Assembly: GCA_002197995.1 (NCBI GenBank)
Contig: NGZR01000003.1
Span: forward strand, 992,001-1,056,000
DNA: 64,000 bases
From: Gaeumannomyces sp. JS-464
Taxonomy: Eukaryota; Ascomycota; Sordariomycetes; Magnaporthales; Magnaporthaceae
Reading direction: 5' to 3'
The translations under genes were made by a program, and so were the position numbers. Positions 34,301 to 45,007 of this stretch are shown in pieces. The notes beneath the pieces were generated by a model. That model was not told the origin of the DNA. It ran no database searches and was given only the letters and a program-made list of their open reading frames with translations. Every line of letters starts with the position of its first letter. Within the stretch, counting starts at the first letter, position 1.

Positions 34301-34798
34301 CTTCTTCTCCAGCACGAGCCCCCACCAAATGGAGACGGCGTACTTTGCGTCCCAGGCGCGGGCGAGCAGGCAGGCGAGCAGGTGTACGGCGATTGCGGCC
34401 TGGCTCGAGGTGGCGGCGCCCCAGATGGAAGTGCAGTCGGCGCCGACGAAATCGCGGAAAGGGCCCTCGCGGTCGGTGCCACGAGGGTTGACGTCGGCGC
34501 GTGAGAGTATGTCAGACACGCGCGTGCCGTATGCCTTGATCAACTCCGGGGTGTCTGGGAGCATGTCATGGAACAGGTAGCCCAAGAGACTGGCCGTCTT
34601 GTGCATCTCGCCCGTCTCGGCATCCTGCTTCCTCTGTTTTGTTAGGGCAGACCCGACGGCGAGGAAGGCGGGGTGAGGCTCGCAGCGCAAAAGCGACACG
34701 TCCACGTTCAGTTTGACGAGCGCGAAGGTGGTTTCCTGCGAAACTGACACCGCCGAGCACGGCATTGCATCTTGTATCGATTTTGCGACCGAGTCCAT
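31383..34798 (-). CDS. Large conserved fungal protein of unknown function, two frame breaks
   Basis: Minus strand from ATG 34798 to TAG 31383, about 1,100 residues when read through. One intron at about 32,580-32,515 (donor CGAG|GTGTAG, acceptor TGTCCCAG) joins TLR to ALEGDSGDK. The frame changes by one base twice: beside the CCC at 34098-34100 (between NIKLPFP and GGSTLDRV) and at the CCGGG at 31987-31991 (between GNIGH and PGMVLMVSP). Both are explained by one missing C. Visible segments include MDSVAKSIQDAMPCSAVSVS, VGADCTSIWGAATSSQAA, DASARAWLRRADQSM, ILHAISSWHLYPNLLVF, LSELWLVAMGSIFSAWNV and, near the end, DTWAELLDPPPCTGVFRAHG with ICWRCI. I recall long hypothetical proteins with this ending (FRAxGNWxARLAA, CWxC) in other filamentous ascomycetes. 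No catalytic motif or membrane helix is obvious. Confidence 0.7.
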
Positions 34799-35593
34799 TC
34801 TGGAAGACGCTGTCTGAACCGGCTCAATGAAATGATATCAATATGTGATGCCTGAGTCTATTCTCCATCCATCGATCTGCGGGGGACGGACAGATAGATG
34901 GTCAGGGCAGGAACGCCCGGCCAGACGGGCAGCGCCCTAGGCAGCAAGCTGAAGATCTCCGGGACATCATTGGCAGAGAAGAACAAGGCGTTTCTGCACT
35001 TTCCGTTTTTGAACAAGAGAACAATCGCGTTGTGCGCTGCTACTCGTGATGGATCTGAAAGCGGTTGAAAGCCATTCTTATGTTTTAGGTGATGAACATG
35101 GAATATCTTGGAAGGTAAGATATCTAGAGGAAGAAGGTGACGGGAATTCTGTGGTTGGTGTTAGAGTTGTTGACGGGCAAGTCGTTGCTACAGGGAAGGA
35201 GCTTCCTGGCGAGCCGTCTGGAATATTCGCGGCGGCTCAACACGATCCAGCAGCGCCTTACTGGGGATACCGGGACACTTCCTGTCTCCTTGCTATTTCT
35301 TATATTTTTCCCTGCCTCCTGTGCCTTCAAGGAACATAATTTGGGGGTTATTGGGAACGCGCTTGGGTAGCACTGGAGCCCCTGAAGCCGATCCCTGTCG
35401 GTTGCGGCTCGCTGACGTCAAGGGCCTTGTTTCAGCTCACAAAAAAAATTCTCCACAGCGCGAGCTCGGAGGCAGGGGTGGCCTCGACTCGCTCCGCAAT
35501 TGATGCTTCCACGATGGCTGCCACTTGGCTTCAGCTCCCCTCCTCCGAGACCCGGACCCCAGAACCGAGCACGCACCGCTCGACACAGACGCA
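34799..35593. other. Divergent promoter region, large unknown gene / LETM1-like gene
   Basis: About 800 nt between opposed starts. A short frame at 35,050-35,340 lacks an ATG context and family features. The ATG at 35514 opens a frame of only 27 codons and is not the LETM1-like start. Confidence 0.5.
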
Positions 35594-36931
35594 ATGAGGC
35601 AGCCAACAGCCTCGCCGGCCTTGCGCGTGGCTCTCCAGCTCGGTCTGGGGAGCTGCCGCAATGGCTCCCTCCTGGGCGCAGCGGCAATCCCGAGTCGCCG
35701 GGTTCTCGGCCTCTCTCCTCGAGCCGGACACGGCAGCAGGAGTAGCAGCAGCAGCAACTCCGCAGTCCAAGAGACGTCATCATCACCCTCGCCGCCACTA
35801 CAGACGTCCTCGCCATCGCCCTCGGAACTGTCATTAGCAGCAATAGCCCAGGCTGTGAACCCGCCCGCCTCGACGCGCCCTCCCCCGCTCAACCTGCCCG
35901 AGCCGGACCCGAAGGCGACCGCTATGAAGCGCGTCTTCGGCGTCGGCAAGGCCTACCTAACCTTCTACAAGGACGGCCTGCGCGCCATCGTCACGAACTA
36001 CCGCCTGCGCGCTGCCGTCGGCCGGGACTCGGGAGATGGGGCAACAGCAACAACAACAGCAGCACCCACGCCGCCGCACCGAGGGTCCCGCGCCGCGCTG
36101 CAGCTGGCGGCCCGCATGAGTCACGACCTGAGCCGCGTGCCCGTCTTCCTGGTCATCTTCGCCGTCTTCGTCGAGCTGACGCCCTTCGTCGCCGTCCTGG
36201 TGCCCCGCCTCGTGCCTCTGACCTGCCGCATCCCCAAGCAGGAGCAGGTGCTGCTGCGCCAGGCCGAGGACCGCCGCCGCGCCTCCTTCAACGACCTGTC
36301 CGCCTTCCTCCTGCAGCCCGACACGGCCGCCGCCGTCGTCGCCGCGGCCGCGGCCACCCCTCCCTCGGCGGCAGCGGGGACGGGAGACCACCAGGAGACA
36401 AGAACGACAACAACAACAACGGCCACCCTCACCATCCCCGAGACACAAAAGGCCCTCGACCTCGCGGACCGCCACATCGCCCGCAGCCTCGGCCTCGTCG
36501 CCCGCGCCTGGGACTCGGTCGGCTGGGTCCCCGCGCCGCTGGCCCGCGCCCGCGTCGCCGACCGCCTCGCCTTCCTGGCCCGGGACGACAGGCTGATGCT
36601 GGAGGCGGCAGCGGCGGGGGTAGCGGCCGAGGCCGTCAGCAAGGGCGGGCACGTCGGGCAGCAGACCGTTGTCGACGCCGCGGTCGAGGCCCTGGTCGAC
36701 GACGAGGTCCGCATCGCCTGCGCCGACCGCAGCATCGACGTCCGCGGGAGGTCCGTCGAGGAGCTGCGCTCCATGCTGGCCCACTGGCTGCGGCTCGTCG
36801 CCGATGCCGGCCAGTCGCCCGTCGGGACCATGAGGGAACTGCTCCTGTCAAAGCCCGACTCGTGGCCCCGGAGTGTTCCACCGGGCCGGAAAGAAAAGGT
36901 CGTGCTGCATATGCCAGTTGACCAGATGTAA
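35594..36931 (+). CDS. LETM1-like (ribosome-binding-domain) mitochondrial protein
   Basis: Single exon, 445 residues, starting at the first in-frame ATG. LETM1/Mdm38 proteins sit in the mitochondrial inner membrane and act in K+/H+ exchange and mitoribosome binding. The N-terminus looks like a presequence: Arg-, Ser- and Ala-rich and free of acids for about 55 residues (MRQPTASPALRVALQLGLG). A TM-like segment follows MSHDLSRVP: VFLVIFAVFVELTPFVAVLV. It runs into PRLVPLTCRIPKQEQ, matching the LETM1 signature of E-x-x-P-x4-hydrophobic before P-x-x-C-R-I-P-K. The C-terminal part has helices such as LDLADRHIARSLGLVARAWD and RSVEELRSMLAHWLRL. Low-complexity inserts (poly-Thr, poly-Ala) interrupt it. 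EF-hand and C-terminal coiled-coil regions of full LETM1 are absent, so I place it with shorter LETM1-like proteins. The frame is intact although it lies between disrupted genes. Confidence 0.8.
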   Translation: MRQPTASPALRVALQLGLGSCRNGSLLGAAAIPSRRVLGLSPRAGHGSRSSSSSNSAVQETSSSPSPPLQTSSPSPSELSLAAIAQAVNPPASTRPPPLNLPEPDPKATAMKRVFGVGKAYLTFYKDGLRAIVTNYRLRAAVGRDSGDGATATTTAAPTPPHRGSRAALQLAARMSHDLSRVPVFLVIFAVFVELTPFVAVLVPRLVPLTCRIPKQEQVLLRQAEDRRRASFNDLSAFLLQPDTAAAVVAAAAATPPSAAAGTGDHQETRTTTTTTATLTIPETQKALDLADRHIARSLGLVARAWDSVGWVPAPLARARVADRLAFLARDDRLMLEAAAAGVAAEAVSKGGHVGQQTVVDAAVEALVDDEVRIACADRSIDVRGRSVEELRSMLAHWLRLVADAGQSPVGTMRELLLSKPDSWPRSVPPGRKEKVVLHMPVDQM

Positions 36932-37077
36932 ATTCCCCAACTGTACTACTACGAAAATGTATACAAACTGCGGGCCTTTTCAAAACACCGCTCCACAGTT
37001 CTGTCTCCTCGGGCCTTGAAAATGAAGAAGAGTGGTTCTGGGGCATGGCTCAGACGCTTAGCATTGGTCAGTGCTGC

Positions 37078-37108
<31 letters not shown>

Positions 37109-37579
37109 TCCAGGGGAGATGGGCATGGACGTGTATAAAGGTAGTGTGCGGCGCGTCACTTTACAACCCCCAGAATACCCCCTTTTTGTGAATGTTTCCT
37201 CGGCAGCTTCTTCTACCCGCATCTGGACCTCCTATTATCTGGCCGGCGAGGCAGCACAACAGGCACTGCTGTTTAAATAGGAGAGGTATAAGCGGGGAGA
37301 CAAGGAGAGGGCCGAAATGAATATGTAGACTTCAACCATGGGCGGGGATGATTATACAGATAGTCGGGGAATGGTATTTACAGTGCTCGTTGGTCGAATC
37401 CTCCATGACGAGGAAATGGTGCTGGGAGCCGTAAAGAAAAGTGAGCATAAAAAAAAATAAAAATAAAAAATAAAAAATCCGAGCCCAAAGATGTGGTAAA
37501 TATGCATCAAGGCCGTGTCGCAACAGCGTGTCGATACCCTTAAAGTAATGATGTGTGGACTTCACGTAGAAATTTCACA
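36932..37579. other. Convergent intergenic region with A28 tract
   Basis: 3' flanks of the LETM1-like and Nab3-like genes. It contains an A28 homopolymer at 37078-37105 and an A/T-rich stretch (AAAATAAAAATAAAAAATAA-like) at 37,449-37,479, which may serve as polyadenylation sequence. Confidence 0.7.
37078..37105 (+). repeat. A28 homopolymer
   Basis: Uninterrupted run of 28 A in the convergent 3' region. Confidence 0.9.
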
Positions 37580-40358
37580 TCACTGTCTGAACCGAGAAAG
37601 TTGCGCCATAATGTTTTGCACTTGTTGGTTGGGGTCGGCGCCGTGCTGGTGAGCAGTGGGTGCGATAGAGCCCGACGTGGTGACGGCGGGGTAGCCGGGG
37701 ACGCCATAGGGAGCCGAGATTAACCCCGCAGATGGGGCGGCACTGGCACCCTTGAGGTTACTGAGAATCGCGTTGATATCAAAGTGTTGCGGCGCAGCGC
37801 CGCCAATTGCAGGGTGGGCGGCCGGAGGCGGCCCCGCCGAGGCTGGAACAGGAGTGTGCGCGGGAGCACCATATGCCGCCGGCGCCATGACTCCCGACTG
37901 CGGCTGCTGTCCTTGCAGAGACATGAGCACTTTCTGCAGCAGCGCCGGGTCAACACTCGGGGCAAGAGCCGCGGCCTGGGCATTTATGGCGTACCCAGGG
38001 TAGTTTGGCTGCGGGTAGGCTTGTGGATATCCGGCCGCGGCCTGGGGTGCAGGGTAGCCTGCAGACTGCGGCTGGTGGAGGGCGGGCGGCTGGCTACGCA
38101 TCTTGGTTTGCAGCACAAGCTCTGCCGCCACGCTGACGTCGAGATCTCGGTACTCGTTGAAGTTGACCTGCGTGGTGCCTGGCGTCCGGTTGAATACCTG
38201 CATAGCAACCTTGCCGACGCTCTGCGCATGCAAGTCCAGCTTGACGACCGCATGGACGCCGTCGACGATTTGGCGCTGGACGATGCTGTCAAGGAAACGA
38301 GGATCGACGAACATAACATCGATCCTGAGGTTCCGGTCCGAGAATCCCTTCTGGACGTACTGCACGAAATCTTTGTGAACATCCTGCAGCAGGAGGATTT
38401 GCGCGTCGGGGACGCCGCTCTGTGGCGCCCCTATACTTTGTCCACCATAACCGCCATGCCCACGACTCTCACCATGCGCCCGCGTGGGGCTGCGCTGACG
38501 GTAGTCGTCGGATCTCGAATAAGGCCTGGGCGACCGGGACCGTGACCTGCCCCTCTCGCCGTGCCGTCCGCGGCTGTGATCGTCACCAAATCGATCTCCA
38601 CTCCGACGGGCATGCTGGTCGTAGCTGGGACGGTATCCGTCCGAGTGACGGCCGCCATCGCGTGCGCTGTCGCGCCCATCATAGGCATCGCCTTTGCGCC
38701 CGCCCTTCTTGTTGCGGTCGTTGTTACGATCAGGGGAGCGCTCGCGCTCCTTGCCGCTCTTCTTCTGTGTTTTGGAAACTTCCAAGTCTTTGGTTGATGT
38801 CAGCATGAAAACCATGGTGTAGAGATGCAGGTCACGCGACCTACTTATTTTGCGGCCGCGGACGTCAATTCCCTGGAGGTGTCTGATAGCCTCGGCGGCT
38901 TCAGCGGCAGTGTGGTACTGGACAAATCCATACGCGGGCTTCAGCGATATCTGTGCTAGGCGACCATACTTGTGGAACATGCCGAACACCTCCTTTTTCG
39001 AGACTCGCTCTTGGGATAGGTTGCCTAGCGAGCATTGTTGTCAGCCAATGGGTATGCACTCGGGATACAGTCAAAGCCACAATGATGCATAAGCAGTGGA
39101 AAATCAAATCACGGTGACAGGAATCTGCAGGGCGCCAGGTCCTGCAGGGGTGGAGAGGCCTACCAACGAAAATACGGGAGCCATCGGGGAACTTCTCCCA
39201 CTTCGCTTCTGCTGTGTGCCGTCGCTCATCAGCAAGAAACATGTCATACGTCTGCGGGCCAGCGTTGCGCGCGTTATGGCGGGAGCCAGACTGAGCCTTG
39301 GGTCCGGATGGAGCTCCGCGAGTGGCGGCCGGGCCGGACGGAGGTAGTGCGTTGCCATTCTTGGCTCCGCGAGCACCCTTGTTTACGCTCCCGGACCCCT
39401 TCTTCCCCGCCTGCGCCTGATACACGAGGGCTGCAGGGCCAGTTGGTGGGGCCCCGTTGGCAGGGAACGACAAAGGTTTAGAGTCGCCTGGTTTGGAAGG
39501 CTGTTGATTGATGGCCGGAGGCGACATGCCCGCGGACAGCGACTGTGCGTTGGGTGGGGCTACCCCTGTTGTCGATGCATCATTTGCACCGACTGTCTGG
39601 ACGGCGACAGCGGACGGGGAGCCTGGTTCCAGTTCCATCTGGCCAGCAGGGTCGGACGCAGAGGAGCCGGACGACAATGAAGCCGCGGACACGGATGGAG
39701 AGGCCGCGTTGATGTCATTCACCAGCTCCCGGATATCAAGCGCGAGATTGGCATCATTCTCCGCAAAGCTACTGTCCTCAGAGTGAGGCTTGGGCGGGTC
39801 GGAGGATTCATTTCTCAAAGCAGGCTGGGACGCGAGCTGAGACGGGTCTTTTGGCGGCTGGTGCTGCTGTGCTGACCCGGCGCCATCGGCAGGCTGCGTG
39901 GTGGTCACTACCACACCATCGGGTTGGGCCACAGGAGGTCCAGCGGGTTGTGCACCAGATAAGCTCGGCGGCGACGCCTCGGCAGAGCCTTCGGACGCTA
40001 GCGGAGAGAAGTCGGACTGGGGCTGATCCGGTGCAGGATCAACCGGCTCGGGCTGTTTATGACTACTCTGCTCCAGAGACGGGGCCGATACGACGGGCTC
40101 GGACTCGTCCTGTAGCAGCGAGGCGTCTTCGTCCTCACGGATCGGAGAGTCGAAAGACTTTGCGTAGTCATCCACGGCAACCGCCGACTCAGCGGGACCG
40201 TCAGCAGCGGCCGGTGCACTCACGGTGGCTTGAGGATCAGTGCCGTCTTGGCTGTAGATATCGAGATCGTCATCATCAGAGAGACCGCCGTCCTCCGAGC
40301 TGTTACGCGCTTCGCGGACGACAATAGTGTCGCCCGGAGGATCCGAAGTGATAGCCAT
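37580..40358 (-). CDS. NAB3: Nab3-like RRM RNA-binding protein
   Basis: Three exons on the minus strand, 40358-39164, 39024-38845 and 38787-37580, with phases agreeing (donors GTAGGC and GTAGGT, acceptors GCTAG and CAAAG), 860 residues. Yeast Nab3 works with Nrd1 and Sen1 in termination of short RNA polymerase II transcripts. The N-terminal 350 residues are acidic and Pro/Ser/Gln-rich, with one ordered motif, NLALDIRELVNDINAA. The RRM spans exons 1-3: SRIFVGNLSQERVSKKEVF (RNP2), YGRLAQISLKPAYGFVQY (RNP1 K-x-A-Y-G-F-V-Q-Y), IRHLQGIDVRGRKI, LEVSKTQK. An RS/RD/RG-rich linker follows, then an anticodon-binding-like domain (DAQILLLQDVHKDFVQYVQK, LRIDVMFVDPRFL). The tail is Pro/Gln/Ala-rich and ends in a short helix (VQNIMAQLSRFRQ). 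The gene has no frame break. Confidence 0.88.
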
Positions 40359-41489
40359 GCCGGATTCAGTCAAGGTGCCGAGAAGACAAGGAGTCCTGGC
40401 GGCTGCAAAGCAGAAGATATCGAAAATATGGGCAGACAGGCCGGCAACGCCTTTTGTGGAGGATTTGGGAGAGGGGAGCGAATGGCAGCCCCGAGGTGAG
40501 GAGACACGCTCGTTGACGTTTGGCTCAGACAGCAAATGACACTGATACCAGAGCCGCAGAGCGATTCGTTTTAGTGTAGAGCCGAGCACCCGGCAACGCG
40601 ACAAGAGCCTCAACTCCGCCTGTTGCGGGGTTCAGCTGCCAAGGGAAGTTGGATTCCCACCGAGGCAGGAAGGCAGGTACGTGTAAAGCGCGCAGTGCTA
40701 GGATACGACGACAGTCAAGTCAATTGCGACCAGAAGCCCGAGCGAACGAGCAGTCTGGGGTGGCACAGAGGGCGTGATTATGGTGGCGAGCCGAGGGAAG
40801 ACAGGCGAAATGAGTGCTGGCTGTGATGGACTATGGCTGCAGGCGAGTCGTGACCAGGGCATTTAGCTCGACTCAAACGCGAACGCGCTGCAAAGATGGA
40901 TGAAATAGAGGCTGCGTCGCTACGGTCGCCAGTGGAATCGGGCGTGTTCGGATGGACGGAAAGAGCTTTGATTGAGGTCTGCAGATTCGGAGCCTACAGA
41001 CAAGCATTTGAGGTGAGCCGAATAAGGTGCGGAAAGGAGGATCCTCTGAATGGAGGGGAATTGACGTGCGTCCCGTCGAAGGAGAGAAAAGAAAGCAAAA
41101 ATCAAATCAAAAATGAGAGATGTCACGCTCAATGACGCGAGGGGACAGGTCCAAATTCGACCGACCCCTCGTGGCTTCGCTAGGGAAAAAAATGAAGGAA
41201 AAGTTTGACCCGCCTCCCACTCCATTTGAGTCAGCACTCTTCCGTGCCCGTCTGTTGGAAGGCAGGTGGCGGGGAAGGAACAGATTCGGCTAAGCTTCCC
41301 AATCCGGATAAGCGCAGATCCAGCTCTGCACTCGGACGGGCTGCAGTGGCTTCCAAGCGGGGTTGCTCGTCGTGTGATGGCTCACACGTGACCAACCGAT
41401 TCGCAAGCAGCCAGCCACGGAAGAAACCTGGTTTGCCAAACAGATTACATCTTATCTATCCACCAAAGAGAAATAAGGAAGAGAAACAC
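40359..41489. other. Divergent promoter region, Nab3-like / ICT1-like genes
   Basis: 1.1 kb with no family-like frame. The Nab3-like frame remains open upstream of its ATG on the minus strand, but that part has no protein-like features. Confidence 0.5.
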
Positions 41490-42325
41490 ATGAGTCTGGT
41501 TTGGCCGACATCAATGTGGGCTTTATATCGAGGCGCGTTTGCCGTGGTTGGCAAGGCACCAAGGCCGACAGTCCTTATCCCGATACGGGCTGCCCCTATC
41601 CAAAGGCGGGCGACATATGCACGAGCAATCGCGTCAAAAGGAGGTGCAGGTCCTCGCCGGGGACTAGGACTGGATCCCGCTGTGTTGGAAGAAGCTAGGG
41701 CATGGAAGGCATCCGGGGCTCTCACTGTTGCGGGGCTGCCCAAGGGAGACACGTCGTACTCTCGTTCGAGCGGCCCAGGAGGCCAGCACGTGAATAAGTC
41801 TGTATCCTTCGAAAAACGCCTCCGCAGGATCACACCCGTGTCGCCAGCATAGACGGCTGACAAGACGAGAGGGCCCAGGACCGAGAGCAAGGCGACCACC
41901 TCGTGGCCGCTGTACGTCCTGCTGCCGAAGTTGCCCAAGGCGCTGCATAGTGGAGTGCGGGGGTCCAGATACTACGTCGAGGGCTCGGACTCGATATCGA
42001 TATCCTCGCAAGACGAGCGCAGCCGCGACACGAACACGGCCACAAATCGACAAAAGCTGTGGCAGGAGATACAGCGCATCTACATGGAGACGGTCCCGGG
42101 CGAGACGGACGAGGCAACCAAGGAAAAATACAGGAAGTTGTGAGTATCTGCTTCGCCTGGTTGCGAGCTGAAGCACGAAACATGTGCATAGGACAGCTTG
42201 GGACCCATAATACCAGCCGTGCTGACGTGAGGGCCAGAAAAATGCGCGCCAACGACGAGAGGATAAAAGCCAAGAAGCAACAGTCGGCCAAGAAGGCCTC
42301 CAGAAGAGGCGGTTTTAGCGAATAA
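41490..42325 (+). CDS. Mitochondrial peptidyl-tRNA hydrolase, ICT1/Pth4 (GGQ) type
   Basis: Three exons from ATG 41490 to TAA 42325. ICT1/ArfB-type proteins carry the release-factor catalytic domain without codon recognition and rescue stalled mitoribosomes. The N-terminus resembles a presequence (WPTSMWALYRGAFAVVGKAP, IRAAPIQRRATYARA). The catalytic loop reads TSYSRSSGPGGQHVNK with the universal GGQ. Exon 2 continues KATTSWPLYVLLPKLPKAL, SGVRGSRYYVEGSDSISI, QKLWQEIQRIYMETVPGE. Exon 3 is the basic tail RIKAKKQQSAKKASRRGG. The first intron begins immediately after HVNK (AATAA|GTCTGT) and ends before about 41,890. Its exact acceptor is ambiguous: CGAGAG|CAAG keeps frame but shortens the usual K-T-x-S-K, and GACAAG|ACGAGA would fit if one G were missing at the donor. 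The second intron starts GTGAGT after YRKL. Confidence 0.85.
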
Positions 42326-43737
42326 TGCCGGCTTCTAATTCGAGCCATTAGGCGCATGAACTTTTCCTTTCCCACCTTTCAGCTCGCTGCACATACAAAA
42401 ACAGTGCTTTGTTTTTGCTCAATTGTTGCTCATGTCGAAGCCCACAAACTTTTTCCCTTTTAAATTGCGGCGTTGGGGCGGTATTCTTTACCAGCCTACC
42501 GGTAACGGCCTTTCCGAAGGTATAATCATTCATGTGAAAGCACCTGAACAGAATTGTACCAGAAGACGGCCATAACTGCTGCCGTCAACGGAGGCCTCGA
42601 CTTCTGGACCGCCAGGGCCTCATTTCGTCGATAAGATGGAAACCCAGAACAATTGGGGTCAACTGAGGGGCATGGCGCTTGTCGAAGCATCAGATGCTTG
42701 GCAGCGGAAGGCATGCCATAGGGATCACTCCATGAGTCTCGACCAGGAAGAGAGCGGAACCCAGCCGGTGTCACCTCGAGAAACATGAACCCAAATGGGG
42801 GCCGTCGGCTACCCGACGGGCTTAGGTAACTGCCGACAGTCGCCTGGTTGGTTGCATGCGGACGTCAACTGCTGTTGGTGGCGATGGCGAGAGCCGAGCG
42901 AGGAGATGCTGGGATTGGGCAGAACATCTCAATGGCCTCCAGGCTGCCCCATGGATGTCAGCTGAGGTTGCGCTGGCGGGGATCCCATCAGCGAGGACCC
43001 TGACAGGGCTAGGTCTGCCACAGCGATCGGCTTAGCTGCTATCTTTGGCACTGGGCGGGGTGCAGCGCGCTGATCGCCGGCTTGCACCACTCCCCTCCCC
43101 TTGATCAGAGGAACCCAATTTCCGTCCCGACCAGCATCAATCCGTCCTGATATTCGCTCCGACTCTCCCTGTCCCGCCGTCTTGGCTTTGCGCCGTGCAG
43201 TCGCTCTCGACAAGCGCCCATATAATCGCAGTAACCTGGCTCTGGCTATCTTCACACGCCCAGTCCGGCTCGTCGGTTTTTGTTGCCCAGCGCCAGCAGC
43301 GATACGGTCCTGTGCTCCTTTTGTCTCCACCAGAACCCCAGCCGGCCCTGGACGAAAAAGACCCCTCTTCGCTAGCGCCCAGCTTCTCCAGCATCGCGAA
43401 GAACGGTCGCTGCCTCCACCTCGAGCGTCCAATCGACCGCTCCTTTCAGGCCGGACAGACCGACGACCGTCGATAAATATCTACCTACTTACCGACCTGC
43501 GAACTTCCTTCCTGTGTCCGCACACCGCTCAATCATACGGCGAGAGCCACGCCAGTGGTCGTTGTCGCGCTGCCCCCGCGGCTTTGTCCCTTGCTTTGCT
43601 GCGACTGGTTTTTGGATTTCCCTTGCTTTCCACGCGGGCTTGCTACTTCCTCCTCCATCGCCCATCGATCTGGTCTCCGCGCGCTCGCTCTCGAGCGGAG
43701 CCTTTGCTTTTCTCCTTCCATCCCACAGCACCTCACC
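42326..43737. other. Intergenic upstream of the CaM-kinase gene
   Basis: 1.4 kb without a credible gene. Open frames at 42,929-43,432 (minus) and 43,101-43,781 (plus) are Arg/Pro/Ser-rich chance frames in GC-rich sequence. The last 600 nt, C/T-rich, are the likely promoter and leader. Confidence 0.5.
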
Positions 43738-45007
43738 ATGGCCACACAACCCGCACCACAGGGCACGGTGCAGCCCTGTAATACAAGGTCGGCAAGACGC
43801 TGGGCGCTGGATCGTACTCGGTCGTCAAGGAGTGCGTGCACATCGACACAGGCCGTTACTATGCCGCCAAGGTGATCAACAAGAGGCTGATGGCGGGCGG
43901 GAACACATGGTATGTTGGGCTACGTTGGGTGCGCCGCCAGCGACCTTCTCCCCCCCCCCCCCCCCCCCCCCCCCCCCAGGGCCGCTGCATGCGCTGACGT
44001 CTCGCCGCCGCAGGTCCGCAACGAAATCGCCGTCCTCAAGAAGGTCTCGATGGGTCACCAGAACATCCTGACCCTCGTCGACTACTTCGAGACCATGAAC
44101 AACCTGTACCTCGTGACCGACCTCGCCCTCGGCGGCGAGCTCTTCGACCGCATCTGCCGCAAGGGCTCTTACTACGAATCGGACGCTGCCGACCTGATCC
44201 GCGCCCCCTCTCAGCCGTTGCTTACCTGCACGACCACGGCATCGTCCACCGCGACCTCAAGCTGAAAACCTGCTCTTTCGAACCCCCGAAGATAATGCGG
44301 ACCTGCTGATCGCCGACTTCGGCCTGTCGCGCATCATGGACGAGGAGCAGTTCCATGTGCTCACCACCAACATGCGGCACTCCCGGGTACATGGCGCCCG
44401 AGATCTTCAAGAAGACGGGCCACGGGAAACCGGTTGACGTTTGGGCCATTGGCGTCATCACGTACTTTCTGCTCTGCGGATACACACCCTTTGACCGCGA
44501 CAGCGACCTTGAGGAAATGCAGGCCATCCTCAATGCCGACTACAGCTTTACCCCGGTGGACTATTGGCGGGGCGTCTGGACCAGGCGAAGGAGTTCATCC
44601 GCCGGTGTCTGACGGTCGATCCGGTCAAGCGCATGTCTGCCACGAGGCCCTCCAGCACCCCTTCGTCGCCGGCTTTCTGGCAAGCGACGACAAGGCCAGA
44701 ACCTGCTGCCCACTGTCAAGAAGAACTTTAACGCCCGTCGCACCCTGCACGCCGCCATCGACACGGTGCGCGCAATCAACAAGCTGCGCGAGGGCGGTCC
44801 TGGGCCTTCAGGGCCAGCGCCTCATGAACGGCGGCAACGCCCGCGAGCCCGAAAGAGCCAAGGCCGCCGCCGTGGTAGCTAAGAAGACCGAGCAGCAGCA
44901 GCAGCAGAAGGACTCCGGGTACGGCAGCGAGTCTGCAAACGCGAAAAGACACTAGCGGCGATGTGGCCATGGGAGACGCGCCATCCGCATCCCATCCTGC
45001 TGCCTAA
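43738..45007 (+). CDS. Calcium/calmodulin-dependent protein kinase (CaMK1-like), many frame breaks
   Basis: ATG 43738, intron 43910-44013 (GTATGT..CGCAG), reading through to about 45007 or to TAG 44953. Fungal CaMKs are cytosolic Ser/Thr kinases activated by calmodulin. All kinase landmarks can be read, but in alternating frames: KTLGAGSYSVVKE (glycine loop, one base later than expected), YYAAKVINK (Lys), VRNEIAVLKKVSMGH, YLVTDLALGGELFDRI, HDHGIVHRDLK, LLIADFGLSRIMDEEQ, GTPGYMAPEIFKKTGHG, PVDVWAIGVITYFLLCGYTP, EFIRRCLTVDPVKRMSA, ALQHPFVAGFLASDDKA. Breaks lie near 43781, 43896, 44205, 44262, 44369, 44577, 44644, 44696 and probably 44800. Most are one missing C, one is an extra A. The residues between breaks look fully conserved. 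That fits sequence error better than an old pseudogene. Confidence 0.8.
43950..43977 (+). repeat. C28 homopolymer (G28 on the minus strand)
   Basis: Uninterrupted run of 28 C inside the only intron of the CaM-kinase gene. The complementary G28 strand could form G-quadruplexes. Such runs are very hard to sequence. Confidence 0.95.

Noticed and set aside
35046..35339. Open frame of 97 codons before the LETM1-like gene
   Set aside because: No ATG at its start and no recognisable features; probably promoter sequence.
40359..40613. Upstream extension of the Nab3-like frame on the minus strand
   Set aside because: No ATG-supported start and the sequence has no conserved look; the ATG at 40358 opens the typical acidic N-terminus.
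43101..43781. 226-codon frame overlapping the CaM-kinase start
   Set aside because: Chance frame in C/T-rich leader sequence; the overlapping kinase frame is clearly the real gene.
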